DNA of 16,731 nucleotides. Origin: UBA5070 sp035604215 (GTDB lineage Bacteria; Fibrobacterota; Fibrobacteria; UBA5070). Shown in pieces: positions 1-7,599 of this stretch; position 1 is the first letter of the stretch; every line of letters begins with the position of its first letter. A program made the translations under genes and the position numbers. The DNA is taken from contig DATNIW010000137.1 in NCBI GenBank assembly GCA_035604215.1, positions 1-16,731 on the forward strand, given 5' to 3'. The notes below the pieces were generated by a model, which saw nothing but the letters and a program-made list of their open reading frames with translations, did not search any database and had not been told where the DNA came from.

Positions 1-69
1 GACGCTGGCGTGGATTTCAAGGACCGACTCGATGCTCAAGTGGAAGCAGTTGTCGGGATTGCGGCTCAC
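1..69 (-). CDS. Doc/Fic-type toxin, N-terminal fragment (runs off the left edge)
   Basis: Only the first 23 codons are present, starting at a GTG whose last two bases are part of the antitoxin TGA stop (GTGA overlap). The peptide includes HLSIESVLEIHASV. This matches the usual N-terminus of death-on-curing (Doc) proteins, a hydrophobic-Leu-Ser-x-Glu-x-Val-Leu-x-Ile-His helix. Known Doc toxins are Fic-fold enzymes that phosphorylate and inactivate EF-Tu, and they are often encoded just after an AbrB/MazE-like or Phd antitoxin. The catalytic HxFx(D/N)xN(K/R) motif would lie outside the window, so activity cannot be judged. The assignment rests on this short match and on gene order. Confidence 0.7.
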   Translation of the reverse strand, partial: MSRNPDNCFHLSIESVLEIHASV

Positions 70-293
70 GCCAATCGACTCAGCGTCTTCGAGTAGTCCT
101 TCACGACAGAGGCGATGGCTTGCGAAACCTCGCCAGGGGCCCGCTGTGGATTCAGCGGCGTCAGCGTCGCCGTTCCACCTTCGTGGACCTCGATGTTGAC
201 TTGATCCCCCGTTTTCAGGTGGAGCATCTCCAGCAACGCCTGATCCATGATGAGGCCCTGCGAGTTGCCGATCTTGGTGATGATCTTGACCAT
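66..293 (-). CDS. AbrB/MazE-family antitoxin of a Doc-type toxin-antitoxin pair
   Basis: 75 aa. Residues about 3-47 fit a swapped-hairpin AbrB/MazE DNA-binding domain: the ITKIGNSQGLIM strand-turn, then the LHLKTGDQVNIEV strand. The tail from about residue 51 is probably the part that binds and neutralises the toxin. By family knowledge such proteins repress their own operon and hold the partner toxin inactive. The downstream toxin start overlaps this stop codon, which would couple their translation. A perfect 17-bp palindrome begins 4 bp before the ATG and there is no Shine-Dalgarno sequence, so the message may be leaderless. The gene and its flank are less GC-rich than the neighbours, as expected of a transferred cassette. 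Confidence 0.85.
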   Translation of the reverse strand: MVKIITKIGNSQGLIMDQALLEMLHLKTGDQVNIEVHEGGTATLTPLNPQRAPGEVSQAIASVVKDYSKTLSRLA

Positions 294-297
294 GCTA

Positions 298-330
298 GTA
301 AAACTATGTTTTACGTGGCCTGAAAAGCAA
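298..330 (-). promoter_or_regulatory. Toxin-antitoxin promoter with palindromic operator
   Basis: Positions 298-314 form a perfect palindrome, GTAAAAC-ATA-GTTTTAC (7-bp arms, 3-bp centre). Read on the minus strand, a weak -35 (TTGCTT, 325-330) precedes a -10-like box by 16 bp (CATAGT, 303-308; the overlapping TAGTTT at 301-306 is an alternative). The -10 thus lies inside the palindrome. A dimer of the antitoxin bound there would block its own promoter. The ATG at 291-293 is so close that transcription would start at or next to it. The palindrome is seen directly; its role is inferred. Confidence 0.6.
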
Positions 331-344
331 GCGGTCGCTGGAAC

Positions 345-1400
345 TTAGAGACCCCGCAGGGCTTGCTCCCGCCGGGCCTCGAGGAGATCGTTCTCCACCA
401 TTTCCTTGGCCATCTGCTCGACGGTGATCTTGGGGACCCATCCGAGTTTCTGTTTGGCCTTTTCCGGACTTCCGAGCAGGGTCTCCACTTCTGTGGGCCG
501 GAAATAATGGGGATCCACAGCGACGATCACCCGGCCTGTCGCGATGTCGATCCCCTTCTCCTCCAGCCCCTCGCCCTCCCAGCGCAAGCCGATCCCCGCA
601 TGCTTCGCGGCGAGTTCCACGAACGAGCGCACCGTGATCTGCTTGCCCGTGGCGATCACGAAATCCTCGGGGTGGTCCTGCTGCAGCATCAACCACTGCA
701 TTTCGACGTAGTCCTTGGCGTGGCCCCAGTCGCGCAGGCTGTCCATGTTCCCCAGCTTCAGGACGGTGTCCAGCCCTTCCTTGATGCGCGCGATGCCGCG
801 TGTGATCTTGCGGGTCACGAAGGTCTCGCCCCGACGGGGGCTCTCGTGGTTGAACAGGATCCCGTTGCAGGCGTAGATGCCGTAGGCCTCCCGGTAGTTC
901 ACCGTGATCCAGTAGGCGTACAGCTTGGCCACGGCGTAGGGGCTGCGCGGATAGAAAGGGGTGGTCTCCCTTTGCGGGATCTCCTGGACGAGACCGAAGA
1001 GCTCGGAGGTCGATGCCTGGTAGAAACGCGTCTTCTTCTCCAGGCCGCAGGTGCGGATGGCCTCCAGGAGGCGGAGCGTCCCGATCCCGTCGACGTCGGC
1101 GGAATACTCCGGCTCCTCGAAGCTCACCGCGACATGGCTCATCGCGCCCAGGTTGTAGATCTCGTCGGGCTGGATCTCCTGGACAAGGCGGACGATGTTC
1201 GTGCTGTCGGAAAGGTCCCCGAAATGCGCCTTGAAGCGCGGGTGCTGGTAGATCCCGTCGATGCGACCCGTGTTGAAGGAGCTGGACCGGCGCTTCAGGC
1301 CGTGGACGAAGTAGCCCTTCTCCAGGAGCAGTTCGGCGAGATACGATCCGTCCTGTCCGGTGATGCCGGTGATGAAGGCGACGCGTGGTTGCGATGACAT
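345..1400 (-). CDS. gmd: GDP-mannose 4,6-dehydratase
   Basis: 351 aa, the normal family length. It converts GDP-D-mannose to GDP-4-keto-6-deoxymannose, the precursor of GDP-fucose, GDP-rhamnose or GDP-perosamine for surface glycans; it is cytosolic and NADP-dependent. The N-terminal Rossmann motif is GITGQDG at residues 12-18. The active site is complete: STSE at 130-133 (Thr131, Glu133) and Tyr155-x3-Lys159 within SPYAVAK. The family-typical NHESPRRGETFVTRKIT stretch (184-200) is present. The ATG at 1398-1400 is preceded by AGAGGA at good spacing and gives the canonical N-terminus. The frame stays open upstream as far as about 2003, but only as antisense to the next gene's coding region. It follows the SDR gene by 53 bp, probably in one transcript. 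No fucose synthase or perosamine synthase lies next to it here. Confidence 0.96.
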   Translation of the reverse strand: MSSQPRVAFITGITGQDGSYLAELLLEKGYFVHGLKRRSSSFNTGRIDGIYQHPRFKAHFGDLSDSTNIVRLVQEIQPDEIYNLGAMSHVAVSFEEPEYSADVDGIGTLRLLEAIRTCGLEKKTRFYQASTSELFGLVQEIPQRETTPFYPRSPYAVAKLYAYWITVNYREAYGIYACNGILFNHESPRRGETFVTRKITRGIARIKEGLDTVLKLGNMDSLRDWGHAKDYVEMQWLMLQQDHPEDFVIATGKQITVRSFVELAAKHAGIGLRWEGEGLEEKGIDIATGRVIVAVDPHYFRPTEVETLLGSPEKAKQKLGWVPKITVEQMAKEMVENDLLEARREQALRGL

Positions 1401-1453
1401 GGGTGTCCTCTTGGTTGGGAATCGCGGAAAGTAGCCTCCCCATCCGCGAACTG

Positions 1454-2395
1454 TCAGGTCTCGAGTGTGTCCCGGAAATACCGGACGGTCTCCCGGATCC
1501 CCTCGTCCAAGCCGACGCGGGGCTTCCAACCCAATCCGCCCTCCGCCCTGGAGATGTCGGGTCTCCTCTGTCTGGGGTCGTCCTGGGGAAGCGGCTGGAA
1601 GACGATCTTCGATGCGCTTCCGCTGACCTCCAGGACCTTCCTGGCGAGTTCCAGCATGGAGAATTCGCCGGGATTCCCCAGATTCACGGGCAGGTGGGTG
1701 CCACCGCCCACATGTTCCATCAAGAGGATCAACCCCGTGACGAGGTCGTCCACGAAGCAGAAGCTTCGCGATTGCGTCCCGTCGCCGTAGATGGTGATGT
1801 CCTGTCCGCGCAGGGCCTGGACGATGAAATTGGAAACGACCCTCCCGTCCCGGGGATGCATCCGCGGACCGTAGGTGTTGAAGATGCGGGCGATGCGGAT
1901 GTCCACCCCGTTTTGCCGGTGGTAGTCCATGAAGAGGGTCTCGGCGACGCGTTTGCCCTCGTCGTAGCAGCTGCGGATCCCGATGGGGTTGACGTGACCC
2001 CAATATTCCTCCCGCTGGGGATGCTGTTCCGGATCCCCGTAGACTTCGCTCGTGCTCGCCTGGAGGATTCGGGCCTTCACGCGCCTAGCCATTCCCAGCA
2101 TGTTGATGGCACCCATCACGCTGGTCTTCACGGTCTTCACGGGATTGTACTGGTAGTGGACCGGCGAGGCGGGGCAGGCGAGGTTGTAGATGCGATCGAC
2201 TTCCAGGAGGATGGGCTCCACCACGTCGTGGCGGACCAGTTCGAATCTCGGATTCCCGAGGAGATGTTCGACGTTGCTCCGGCGACCGGTGAAGAAGTTG
2301 TCCAGGCACAGGACTTCGTCGCCCGATGCCAGCAACCTGTCGCAGAGGTGGGAACCCAGGAATCCGGATCCGCCGGTGACAAGGACGCGTCGCAT
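1454..2395 (-). CDS. NAD-dependent epimerase/dehydratase, probable UDP-glucuronate decarboxylase (UDP-xylose synthase)
   Basis: 313 aa extended SDR. It most likely oxidises and decarboxylates UDP-glucuronate to UDP-xylose for glycan synthesis. The nucleotide motif GGSGFLG is at residues 8-14. The catalytic residues are in STSE (114-117) and Tyr144-DEG-Lys148. NLACPASPVHYQYNPVKT (71-88), the Arg-Ile-Phe-Asn-Thr-Tyr-Gly-Pro-Arg-Met stretch (170-179) and DGRVVSNFIVQAL (183-195) are diagnostic of the UXS branch rather than of dTDP-glucose 4,6-dehydratases. Its length matches bacterial UXS enzymes without an N-terminal membrane anchor. GAGGT lies just before the ATG. The gene lies 40 bp after murA and 53 bp before gmd. 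A related UDP-sugar epimerase or dehydratase remains possible, as no UDP-glucose dehydrogenase is in the window. Confidence 0.87.
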   Translation of the reverse strand: MRRVLVTGGSGFLGSHLCDRLLASGDEVLCLDNFFTGRRSNVEHLLGNPRFELVRHDVVEPILLEVDRIYNLACPASPVHYQYNPVKTVKTSVMGAINMLGMARRVKARILQASTSEVYGDPEQHPQREEYWGHVNPIGIRSCYDEGKRVAETLFMDYHRQNGVDIRIARIFNTYGPRMHPRDGRVVSNFIVQALRGQDITIYGDGTQSRSFCFVDDLVTGLILLMEHVGGGTHLPVNLGNPGEFSMLELARKVLEVSGSASKIVFQPLPQDDPRQRRPDISRAEGGLGWKPRVGLDEGIRETVRYFRDTLET

Positions 2396-2429
2396 GTGAC
2401 CTCGAGTCTTGGAACGGAAGGATCCGGAA

Positions 2430-2456
2430 GGAAAACTAGGACCCGGGCTCGGGTCC
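2430..2456 (-). terminator. Probable intrinsic terminator at the murA stop codon
   Basis: On the minus strand the last murA codons form GGACCCG-AGCC-CGGGTCC (positions 2439-2456), a perfect 7-bp GC stem with a 4-nt loop. The TAG stop and TTTTCC follow directly. The hairpin plus short T-run resembles a rho-independent terminator that overlaps the end of the coding sequence. It would reduce read-through from murA into the SDR-gmd pair. Confidence 0.5.
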
Positions 2457-3758
2457 CGGGGCCACCCGTTCGGCGCGGATGCCCAGGCCTTGGAGCTTGC
2501 CGAGAAGGTTTTCGTACCCGCGGTCCAGGTGCTCCAGGCCGTTGAGGACGGAGGTCCCTTCGGAACAGAGGGCCGCGATCACCAGCGTGATGCCGGCGCG
2601 GATGTCGAAGATGTCCAGGGGTTCGGCGACCGCCCGAAGGGAAGACGGTCCCTGGACGATGGCGGAGTGGGGATGGCGGTTGGCGCGGAAGCGGCAGGGG
2701 AGTTCGCCCAGGCACTTGTCGAAGACCGTGATGCTCGCGCCCAGTCGCACCAGCTCGCGGGTGTAGCCGAACCGATCCTCGTAGACCGTCTCGTGGACCA
2801 CCGAGGTCCCGTCGCACTGGGTCAGGACCAGCGTGAAGGGTTGCTGCCAATCGGTCATGAAGCCGGGGTGGGTGTCGGTCTCCAGGTCGATCCCGCGCAG
2901 GGGTCCCTTTCTGAAGAAGACGATCCCGTCGCCCAGGACCTCGTAGTCGGCACCGATCCGGCGAACCGCGTTCAGGAAGGTGATCATGTCTCCTTGGCGG
3001 GCGTTGCGGCAGAAGATGCGTCCTCCGGTCGCGAGCGCGAGGCAGGCGTAGCTCGCCGCTTCCATCCGGTCGGGAAGGATCTCGTGGGAACAGCCCCGCA
3101 ACCGATCCACGCCGTCGATGGAGATGGTTCGGTCGGTTCCCAGTTCGATGATCGCGCCCATGTTCTGGAGCATCATGACCAGATCCAGGATCTCCGGTTC
3201 CAACGCGGCGTTTTCGACCACGGTGCGGCCGCGCGCGAGCACGCCCGCCAACAGGATGTTCTCCGTGGCTCCCACGGAGGGGTAGGGTAGACGCACCCTC
3301 GTGCCGTGCAGGCCATGGGGTGCGTAGGCGACGAAGGCCCGTCCCGATTCGTCGATTTCCACGCCCATGGCGCGCAGGGCGTCCAAGTGGAAGTTCACGG
3401 GACGCGGACCGATCCTGTCGCCCCCCAGCACGGGAAGAACCGCGCGTCCCTTGCGGTGGAGGAGGGCGGGGAGGGCGAGCACGGAGATCCGGTTCGCCCG
3501 GGAGAGACCCACGACCTCCTCGGTCGTGATTTCCGGAGTGCGCAGGACCAGGGTGTGGTCGCGCACATCCACTTGGGCGCCCACCTTCTCCACCAGCTCG
3601 CGAACGATGTCGATCTCCTCGATGCGCGGAAAGTTGTGGAGCACCACCGGTTCGTCGGTGAGCAGGGAGGCGACCATCATCTTGGATGCCGCGTTCTTGG
3701 CGCCGGAGATGACGACCTCTCCTTCCACTCGCTGGGGCCCTTTGATCTTCAGGAACAT
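2436..3758 (-). CDS. murA: UDP-N-acetylglucosamine 1-carboxyvinyltransferase (MurA) with Asp at the catalytic Cys position
   Basis: 440 aa. It transfers enolpyruvate from PEP to UDP-GlcNAc, the first committed step of peptidoglycan synthesis, in the cytosol. Conserved MurA residues are recognisable: Lys21-Asn22 in SGAKNA, Arg90, Asp303 in MTDWQQPF and Arg387 in DIRAG (E. coli Lys22, Asn23, Arg91, Asp305, Arg397). The active-site loop reads GGDRIGPRPVNFH (112-124), with Asp114 where E. coli has Cys115. Natural Cys-to-Asp MurA enzymes, known from Mycobacterium and Chlamydia among others, are active but insensitive to fosfomycin. Stretches such as THPGFMTDWQQPFT and HETVYEDRFGYTREL support a complete, functional enzyme. 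The ATG gives a canonical MFLKIKGP start; no clear Shine-Dalgarno is seen. It diverges from dnaA across 95 bp. Confidence 0.95.
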   Translation of the reverse strand: MFLKIKGPQRVEGEVVISGAKNAASKMMVASLLTDEPVVLHNFPRIEEIDIVRELVEKVGAQVDVRDHTLVLRTPEITTEEVVGLSRANRISVLALPALLHRKGRAVLPVLGGDRIGPRPVNFHLDALRAMGVEIDESGRAFVAYAPHGLHGTRVRLPYPSVGATENILLAGVLARGRTVVENAALEPEILDLVMMLQNMGAIIELGTDRTISIDGVDRLRGCSHEILPDRMEAASYACLALATGGRIFCRNARQGDMITFLNAVRRIGADYEVLGDGIVFFRKGPLRGIDLETDTHPGFMTDWQQPFTLVLTQCDGTSVVHETVYEDRFGYTRELVRLGASITVFDKCLGELPCRFRANRHPHSAIVQGPSSLRAVAEPLDIFDIRAGITLVIAALCSEGTSVLNGLEHLDRGYENLLGKLQGLGIRAERVAPGPEPGS

Positions 3759-3853
3759 CGGTAGCGCGAAAAGGTAGATGCGGCCGGATGCGATCCTTCC
3801 GTTCCGGATCCGAAAGGGCAGGGGCCGGGAGGACTAGATTTCCGCACCGCCTC

Positions 3854-5188
3854 ATGACCGGACCCGAAGCCGCCGTACTGTGGGCCAAGGCCGCGGGAAT
3901 CCTGCAACGGATGCTCTCGGCCGAAGTCCATGCCCGCCAGATCGCGCCCTTGCGATGCCTGGAGTTCTCCCAGACGTCCCTCCTTCTGGAGGCCCCCGCG
4001 GATTTCGCCCTCGAGCCCTTCCGAAAGACCTTGCAGGGACTGGTGGAAATGGCCGCCGAGCAGACCATCGGGGCAACCCCGCGGATCACGCTCCAGCAAA
4101 GCCGTCCAGTCCTTCCCTCCGCGACCGATCCCCGCGCCGGCGCGGGGGGCGACATTCCTCCGATCCTGATGAATCCCCGGTTCACCTTCGATACCTTCGT
4201 GGTGGGCGGCAATTCGCAGTTCGCCCACTCGGCGGCCAAGGCCGTGGCCGACGCTCCCGGCCGCACGCGCTTCAATCCGCTGATGATCTACGGGGATTCG
4301 GGGCTGGGCAAGACCCATCTCCTCCAGGCGATCGGGAACCAGATCGAGGCGCGCTTTCCAGAGATCCGCGTCCGGTACGTCCCGACGGACGACTTCAAGA
4401 ACCAGTACATCTACCACGTCCAGAAGAACCTCGTGAACGACTTCTCGACGTTCTACCGCAACCAGGTGGACGTGCTGCTCATGGACGACATCCAGTTCCT
4501 GGTCGGGCGCGACGCGCTCCAGCAGGAATTCTTCCACCTGTTCAACGCCTTCCACCAGTCGAACCGACAGATCGTCCTGACGTCCGATTGTTCTCCCGGC
4601 GAGCTTCAAGGACTCGAGGAACGGCTGGTGAGCCGCTTCCAGTGGGGTCTTTCGGTGGACATCCAGCCCCCGGACCGCGACACCCGCGAAGCCATCCTGC
4701 GCAACAAGGCGATGGAGGAGAACCTGGATCTCTCCGAGGACATCATCTCCTTCATCGCCGAGAACGTGGACACCAACATCCGCCACCTGGAGGGCATCGT
4801 GCGCCGGCTCATCCTGGAAGCCAGCATCCAGGGCGGAGACGTGACCTTGCGGCTGGCGCAGGACGTCGTGGAGGCACAGATCCCGCGCGGCTCCTCCAAG
4901 CGGTTCTCCCCGCAGGAGATCGCCCAGGTGGTGGCCGAATACTACCGCATCGAGCACACCAGCATGTTCGCGGAGAACCGCGGCACCAAGGACGTGAGCC
5001 ACGCCCGCCAGGTGGCCATGTACCTGGTCAAGCAGCTCACCCAGCTTCCCTACAAGTCCATCGGAGGACACTTCGGCGACAGGGACCATTCCACGGTCAT
5101 CCACGCCTGCGACAAGGTCGGGAAGGACCTCAAGGATTCCCCCACGCTCCGCGGCGACGTGGAACATCTGCTCCGGGTGCTGCGGTAG
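3854..5188 (+). CDS. dnaA: Chromosomal replication initiator protein DnaA
   Basis: 444 aa from the chosen ATG. DnaA binds DnaA boxes as an ATP-dependent oligomer and opens the replication origin. Domain I (about 1-73) is recognisable but diverged: RQIAPL stands where most DnaAs have a Trp-Ile-x-Pro-Leu segment. Domain II (about 74-105) is short. Domain III starts at NPRFTFDTFVVG, with Walker A GDSGLGKT (147-154), Walker B LLMDD (208-212), the sensor 1 region LTSD (242-245), an arginine finger in ERLVSRF (about Arg257/Arg261) and sensor 2 Arg310. Domain IV ends with the signature FGDRDHSTVIHA (407-418). The frame is open 22 codons upstream, but ATG 3854 gives the usual N-terminus. GGGAGG lies too far upstream to be a good ribosome binding site. 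Neither dnaN nor recF is adjacent, so the locus does not have the classic origin order. Confidence 0.95.
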   Translation: MTGPEAAVLWAKAAGILQRMLSAEVHARQIAPLRCLEFSQTSLLLEAPADFALEPFRKTLQGLVEMAAEQTIGATPRITLQQSRPVLPSATDPRAGAGGDIPPILMNPRFTFDTFVVGGNSQFAHSAAKAVADAPGRTRFNPLMIYGDSGLGKTHLLQAIGNQIEARFPEIRVRYVPTDDFKNQYIYHVQKNLVNDFSTFYRNQVDVLLMDDIQFLVGRDALQQEFFHLFNAFHQSNRQIVLTSDCSPGELQGLEERLVSRFQWGLSVDIQPPDRDTREAILRNKAMEENLDLSEDIISFIAENVDTNIRHLEGIVRRLILEASIQGGDVTLRLAQDVVEAQIPRGSSKRFSPQEIAQVVAEYYRIEHTSMFAENRGTKDVSHARQVAMYLVKQLTQLPYKSIGGHFGDRDHSTVIHACDKVGKDLKDSPTLRGDVEHLLRVLR

Positions 5189-5195
5189 CCTTGCG

Positions 5196-5221
5196 GGATC
5201 TCCTCCTCGCGGAGGGGATCC
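5196..5221. terminator. Hairpin between convergent dnaA and nadE
   Basis: GGATCTCCTCC (5196-5206) pairs with GGAGGGGATCC (5211-5221) around a TCGC loop, an 11-bp stem with one G-T wobble. It lies 7 bp after the dnaA stop and 12 bp beyond the nadE stop. No T-run follows on either strand, so it may act with Rho or as an mRNA 3'-end stabiliser rather than as a classic intrinsic terminator. Confidence 0.4.
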
Positions 5222-5233
5222 ACGGCAGGATCC

Positions 5234-7189
5234 TCACAGGCCCAGTTCGCGCAGTTCCTCCTCGAACCCCGCGGAAAGGATGGGAAATCTCGTCCCGGAA
5301 CGCGGATCCAGATCGTGGCGGTCCAGGTGGAAGGAGGGAGCGTAGCGCTCGCGCTTCCATTGGTTGCGCGTCCAGAGCCGGAAGAATCGGGCGGTCCACC
5401 GGGCCAGTCGGGGATCGTCCTTCCACGGGGCCTCGGTCGAAAGTTCCCGCAGGCACTGTCGGGGCGACTTGCGCTCGCGGATCGCCAGGGCTTCCAGGCG
5501 CGACAGGAGCGGGTAGGGCATGAGGTCGGCCTCGTCGGTCTGTTCCTCCGCTCCCGGTGCACGGGGCCTGAGTTCGGCGGTGGGGGTCTGGGAAGTGACC
5601 GCCTCCAGGAATGGAAGCGGAGGGATTCCCGCGATTCCACGGGTCTCCAGGACGGAGAGCCAGTCCAGGAGGAAATTCTTGTCGATCCCGGCCAGCGGGC
5701 TCAGCGATCCCGCCGTGTCGCCGTCCATGGTGGCGTACCCCACCGCCATCTCGGAGCGGTTGGAGGTCGTGATCAGGAGCCTTTCCAGGACGTTGGCGAG
5801 GAACCACACGGAAGGCGCCCGGACCCGGGCCTGGATGTTCTGCAGGGCGATGTCGTCGCGCTCCCAGGACAATTCCCGTCCAAGCGCCCTTTCCGCCACG
5901 GCCATGTATCCGCCCACGAGTTCCGACACGTCCCACTCGTGGAAGACCGCCCCCACGCCGTGGGCGACCGCGACGGCCGCGGCGCGAGTCCTGGGGCCCG
6001 AGTTGCCCGTGGCCTGGTAGGCGCAGGAGAGCATGGCCCCGGTCAGGGCGCGGGCATCCAAGGCGGCGGGAAGCTCGATCCAGGGAAGGGCCGGACGCAC
6101 CCCCTGCGCGCCGAGTTCCTCGAGGGCCCAATGGAACGCCAGGTGCACCAGGACGGCGCAGGCGGCCGAATCCGCCCCGCCGGAGAGCGAAAGCACGAAA
6201 CCGCGGGATCGCGACTTGCGCAGATAGTCCCAGAGGCCCAGCGCCGTGGCGCGGGCGAATTCGGTGTGCTGGTCCATCGTCGCCGCAGGGACCCGGTCGA
6301 GCGTCGACGTCGGCGGGACCGGCGGAGGCAACTCGAGAATGGTCACGGCGGGAGCCTGCGCGTGGACGGGATGCCCGGCGGTGGCGCGATGGGAGCGGAT
6401 TTCGTCCAGATCCACATCGGCCATGGAGATGGAGACGGGTGCGAAGGTCAGGCGTGGGCCTTCCACGAGCATCCGGCCGCAGGAAGCGATCCGGCAGGAG
6501 GCGTCGTACACGATGCGCCCCGACTCGTTCCCGGCGAGGTTCGACCAGACGTAGGCGACGCCGAGCGAGCGCGAGCCGTCGGCGACGAGGCGGGAGCGGA
6601 GTTCGTCCTTGCCCAGGGCGAAGTGGGAGGCCGAAGGCGAGAGGACCACGTCGCAATCCGCGGCCGCGAGTTCCAGGCCCGGCCTGCCGGCCGCCCAGGC
6701 GTCTTCGCAGATCTCGAAGCCCAACCGGATCCCGTCCCACTCGAAGACCTGGTCCCCGACGGGACATCCGAGTTCGGGGTGCTCCTCCAAGGAGCCCGGC
6801 GTCCAGGGATGGAACCAGCGTGTCTCGTAGTGCACGCCTTCCCGGGCCAGGTGCCGTTTGCAGGCGATGCCCAGCACCGCGCCGTTTCCCAGCAGGGCGG
6901 AGGCGTTGTGGACCCGCCCGCGCAGGCGAATGGGAAGTCCCGCGGCGACCAGCATCCTCCCGGGGACCGCCCCGGCCAATTGGCGTAGGGAAGCGAGCGA
7001 CCGGTCCGCCACCCAGTTGGAAAGGAACATGTCCTCGCAACCGTATCCGGAGAGGCAGAGTTCGGGGAGGACCAGCACGTGGGCTCCGGCCGACCGCGCG
7101 CGGTCCATCGCCTCCAGGGCGAGGTCCAGGTTTCCCCTGAAATCGAAGGGGGTCGTGGAGACGGCCGCGGAGCAGAGGCGGAGGATCAC
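5234..7189 (-). CDS. nadE: Glutamine-dependent NAD+ synthetase
   Basis: 651 aa. It amidates nicotinate adenine dinucleotide to NAD+ using ATP and ammonia released from glutamine by its own N-terminal domain. The nitrilase-type glutaminase domain (about 1-275) has the full triad: Glu43 in LPELCLSGYG, Lys111 in ACKRHLA and Cys161 in FEICEDAW. The synthetase domain (about 305-651) has the PP-loop SGGADS (336-341), TTSNRSEMAVGYATMDGD (474-491) and TSQTPTAELRP (532-542). The length fits the long glutamine-dependent form. The chosen GTG (7187-7189) overlaps the TGA of the upstream gene as GTGA, and the protein then begins MILRLCSAAV. The frame is open far upstream, but only as a shadow of the neighbour. 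It is the last gene of the adk unit and ends facing dnaA. Confidence 0.96.
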   Translation of the reverse strand: MILRLCSAAVSTTPFDFRGNLDLALEAMDRARSAGAHVLVLPELCLSGYGCEDMFLSNWVADRSLASLRQLAGAVPGRMLVAAGLPIRLRGRVHNASALLGNGAVLGIACKRHLAREGVHYETRWFHPWTPGSLEEHPELGCPVGDQVFEWDGIRLGFEICEDAWAAGRPGLELAAADCDVVLSPSASHFALGKDELRSRLVADGSRSLGVAYVWSNLAGNESGRIVYDASCRIASCGRMLVEGPRLTFAPVSISMADVDLDEIRSHRATAGHPVHAQAPAVTILELPPPVPPTSTLDRVPAATMDQHTEFARATALGLWDYLRKSRSRGFVLSLSGGADSAACAVLVHLAFHWALEELGAQGVRPALPWIELPAALDARALTGAMLSCAYQATGNSGPRTRAAAVAVAHGVGAVFHEWDVSELVGGYMAVAERALGRELSWERDDIALQNIQARVRAPSVWFLANVLERLLITTSNRSEMAVGYATMDGDTAGSLSPLAGIDKNFLLDWLSVLETRGIAGIPPLPFLEAVTSQTPTAELRPRAPGAEEQTDEADLMPYPLLSRLEALAIRERKSPRQCLRELSTEAPWKDDPRLARWTARFFRLWTRNQWKRERYAPSFHLDRHDLDPRSGTRFPILSAGFEEELRELGL

Positions 7190-7599
7190 CGGTGGTTCTC
7201 CTCCACCGGGCGGGCCTCGAGAAGGGCGCCGAGGACGTCGGCCAGGTCCTCGTCGGAAAGCGACTCCAGCGGCGCGCGGAAGGACAGCACCGACAGTCGA
7301 CCCCCCTTCCACAGATGGGCGACCAGCAGGAATTCGTCCGAACCGGTCTCTCCGAAGCTGCGCAGGACGGTGACGCCTTCGGGCGTTTCCTCCATGCGTG
7401 TCTGCTGGGCGTTGAGGTGGTGCCGCTCGCACCAGTCCTCGTGCGCCTCCACGACGTCCGTCGATTCGATCGGATGCACGGATTCGAGGATGTCGAGGAT
7501 CGCGAGCGACGACCTGCTCGCGCCTTGCCAGACCCCCGGTCCGACGGGAACCCACGAATCGCGCAGTCCCAGGTCCAGCCATCGACGCGGGGACAGCAT
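7186..7599 (-). CDS. Conserved-looking protein of unknown function between ruvX and nadE
   Basis: 137 aa, not recognised. The ATG (7597-7599) shares one base with the ruvX TGA (TGATG) and has GGAGG 7 nt upstream; an in-frame TTG just before it is a poorer start. The 3' end overlaps the nadE start as GTGA, so it sits translationally coupled between two conserved genes. No signal peptide or membrane segment is seen. The N-terminal part is rich in Trp and Pro (WVPVGPGVWQG). The C-terminal half alternates strand-like segments (FLLVAHLWKGGRLSVLSFR) and ends in an acidic amphipathic helix. That pattern is loosely like small Mog1/PsbP-type or DUF1795-type domains, a weak impression only. It is probably a soluble alpha/beta protein; no function is assigned. 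Confidence 0.75.
   Translation of the reverse strand: MLSPRRWLDLGLRDSWVPVGPGVWQGASRSSLAILDILESVHPIESTDVVEAHEDWCERHHLNAQQTRMEETPEGVTVLRSFGETGSDEFLLVAHLWKGGRLSVLSFRAPLESLSDEDLADVLGALLEARPVEENHR

Noticed and set aside
145..153. TGTGGATTC as a DnaA box
   Set aside because: It matches only 7 of 9 bases of the reverse-strand box, lies alone inside the antitoxin gene, and is far from dnaA.
324..340. Terminator after gmd (AGCG-AC-CGCT then TTGCTTTT on the minus strand)
   Set aside because: A four-pair stem with a 2-nt loop cannot form a stable hairpin; the T-rich run fits the toxin-antitoxin promoter better.
1401..2003. N-terminal extension of gmd
   Set aside because: The extension is out of frame with, and inside, the UXS gene; the ATG at 1398-1400 has a ribosome binding site and gives the canonical N-terminus.
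3749..5167. Long open frame on the strand opposite dnaA (472 codons)
   Set aside because: It is the mirror of dnaA in a GC-rich genome where antisense frames stay open; it has no recognisable domain and dnaA motifs explain the conservation.
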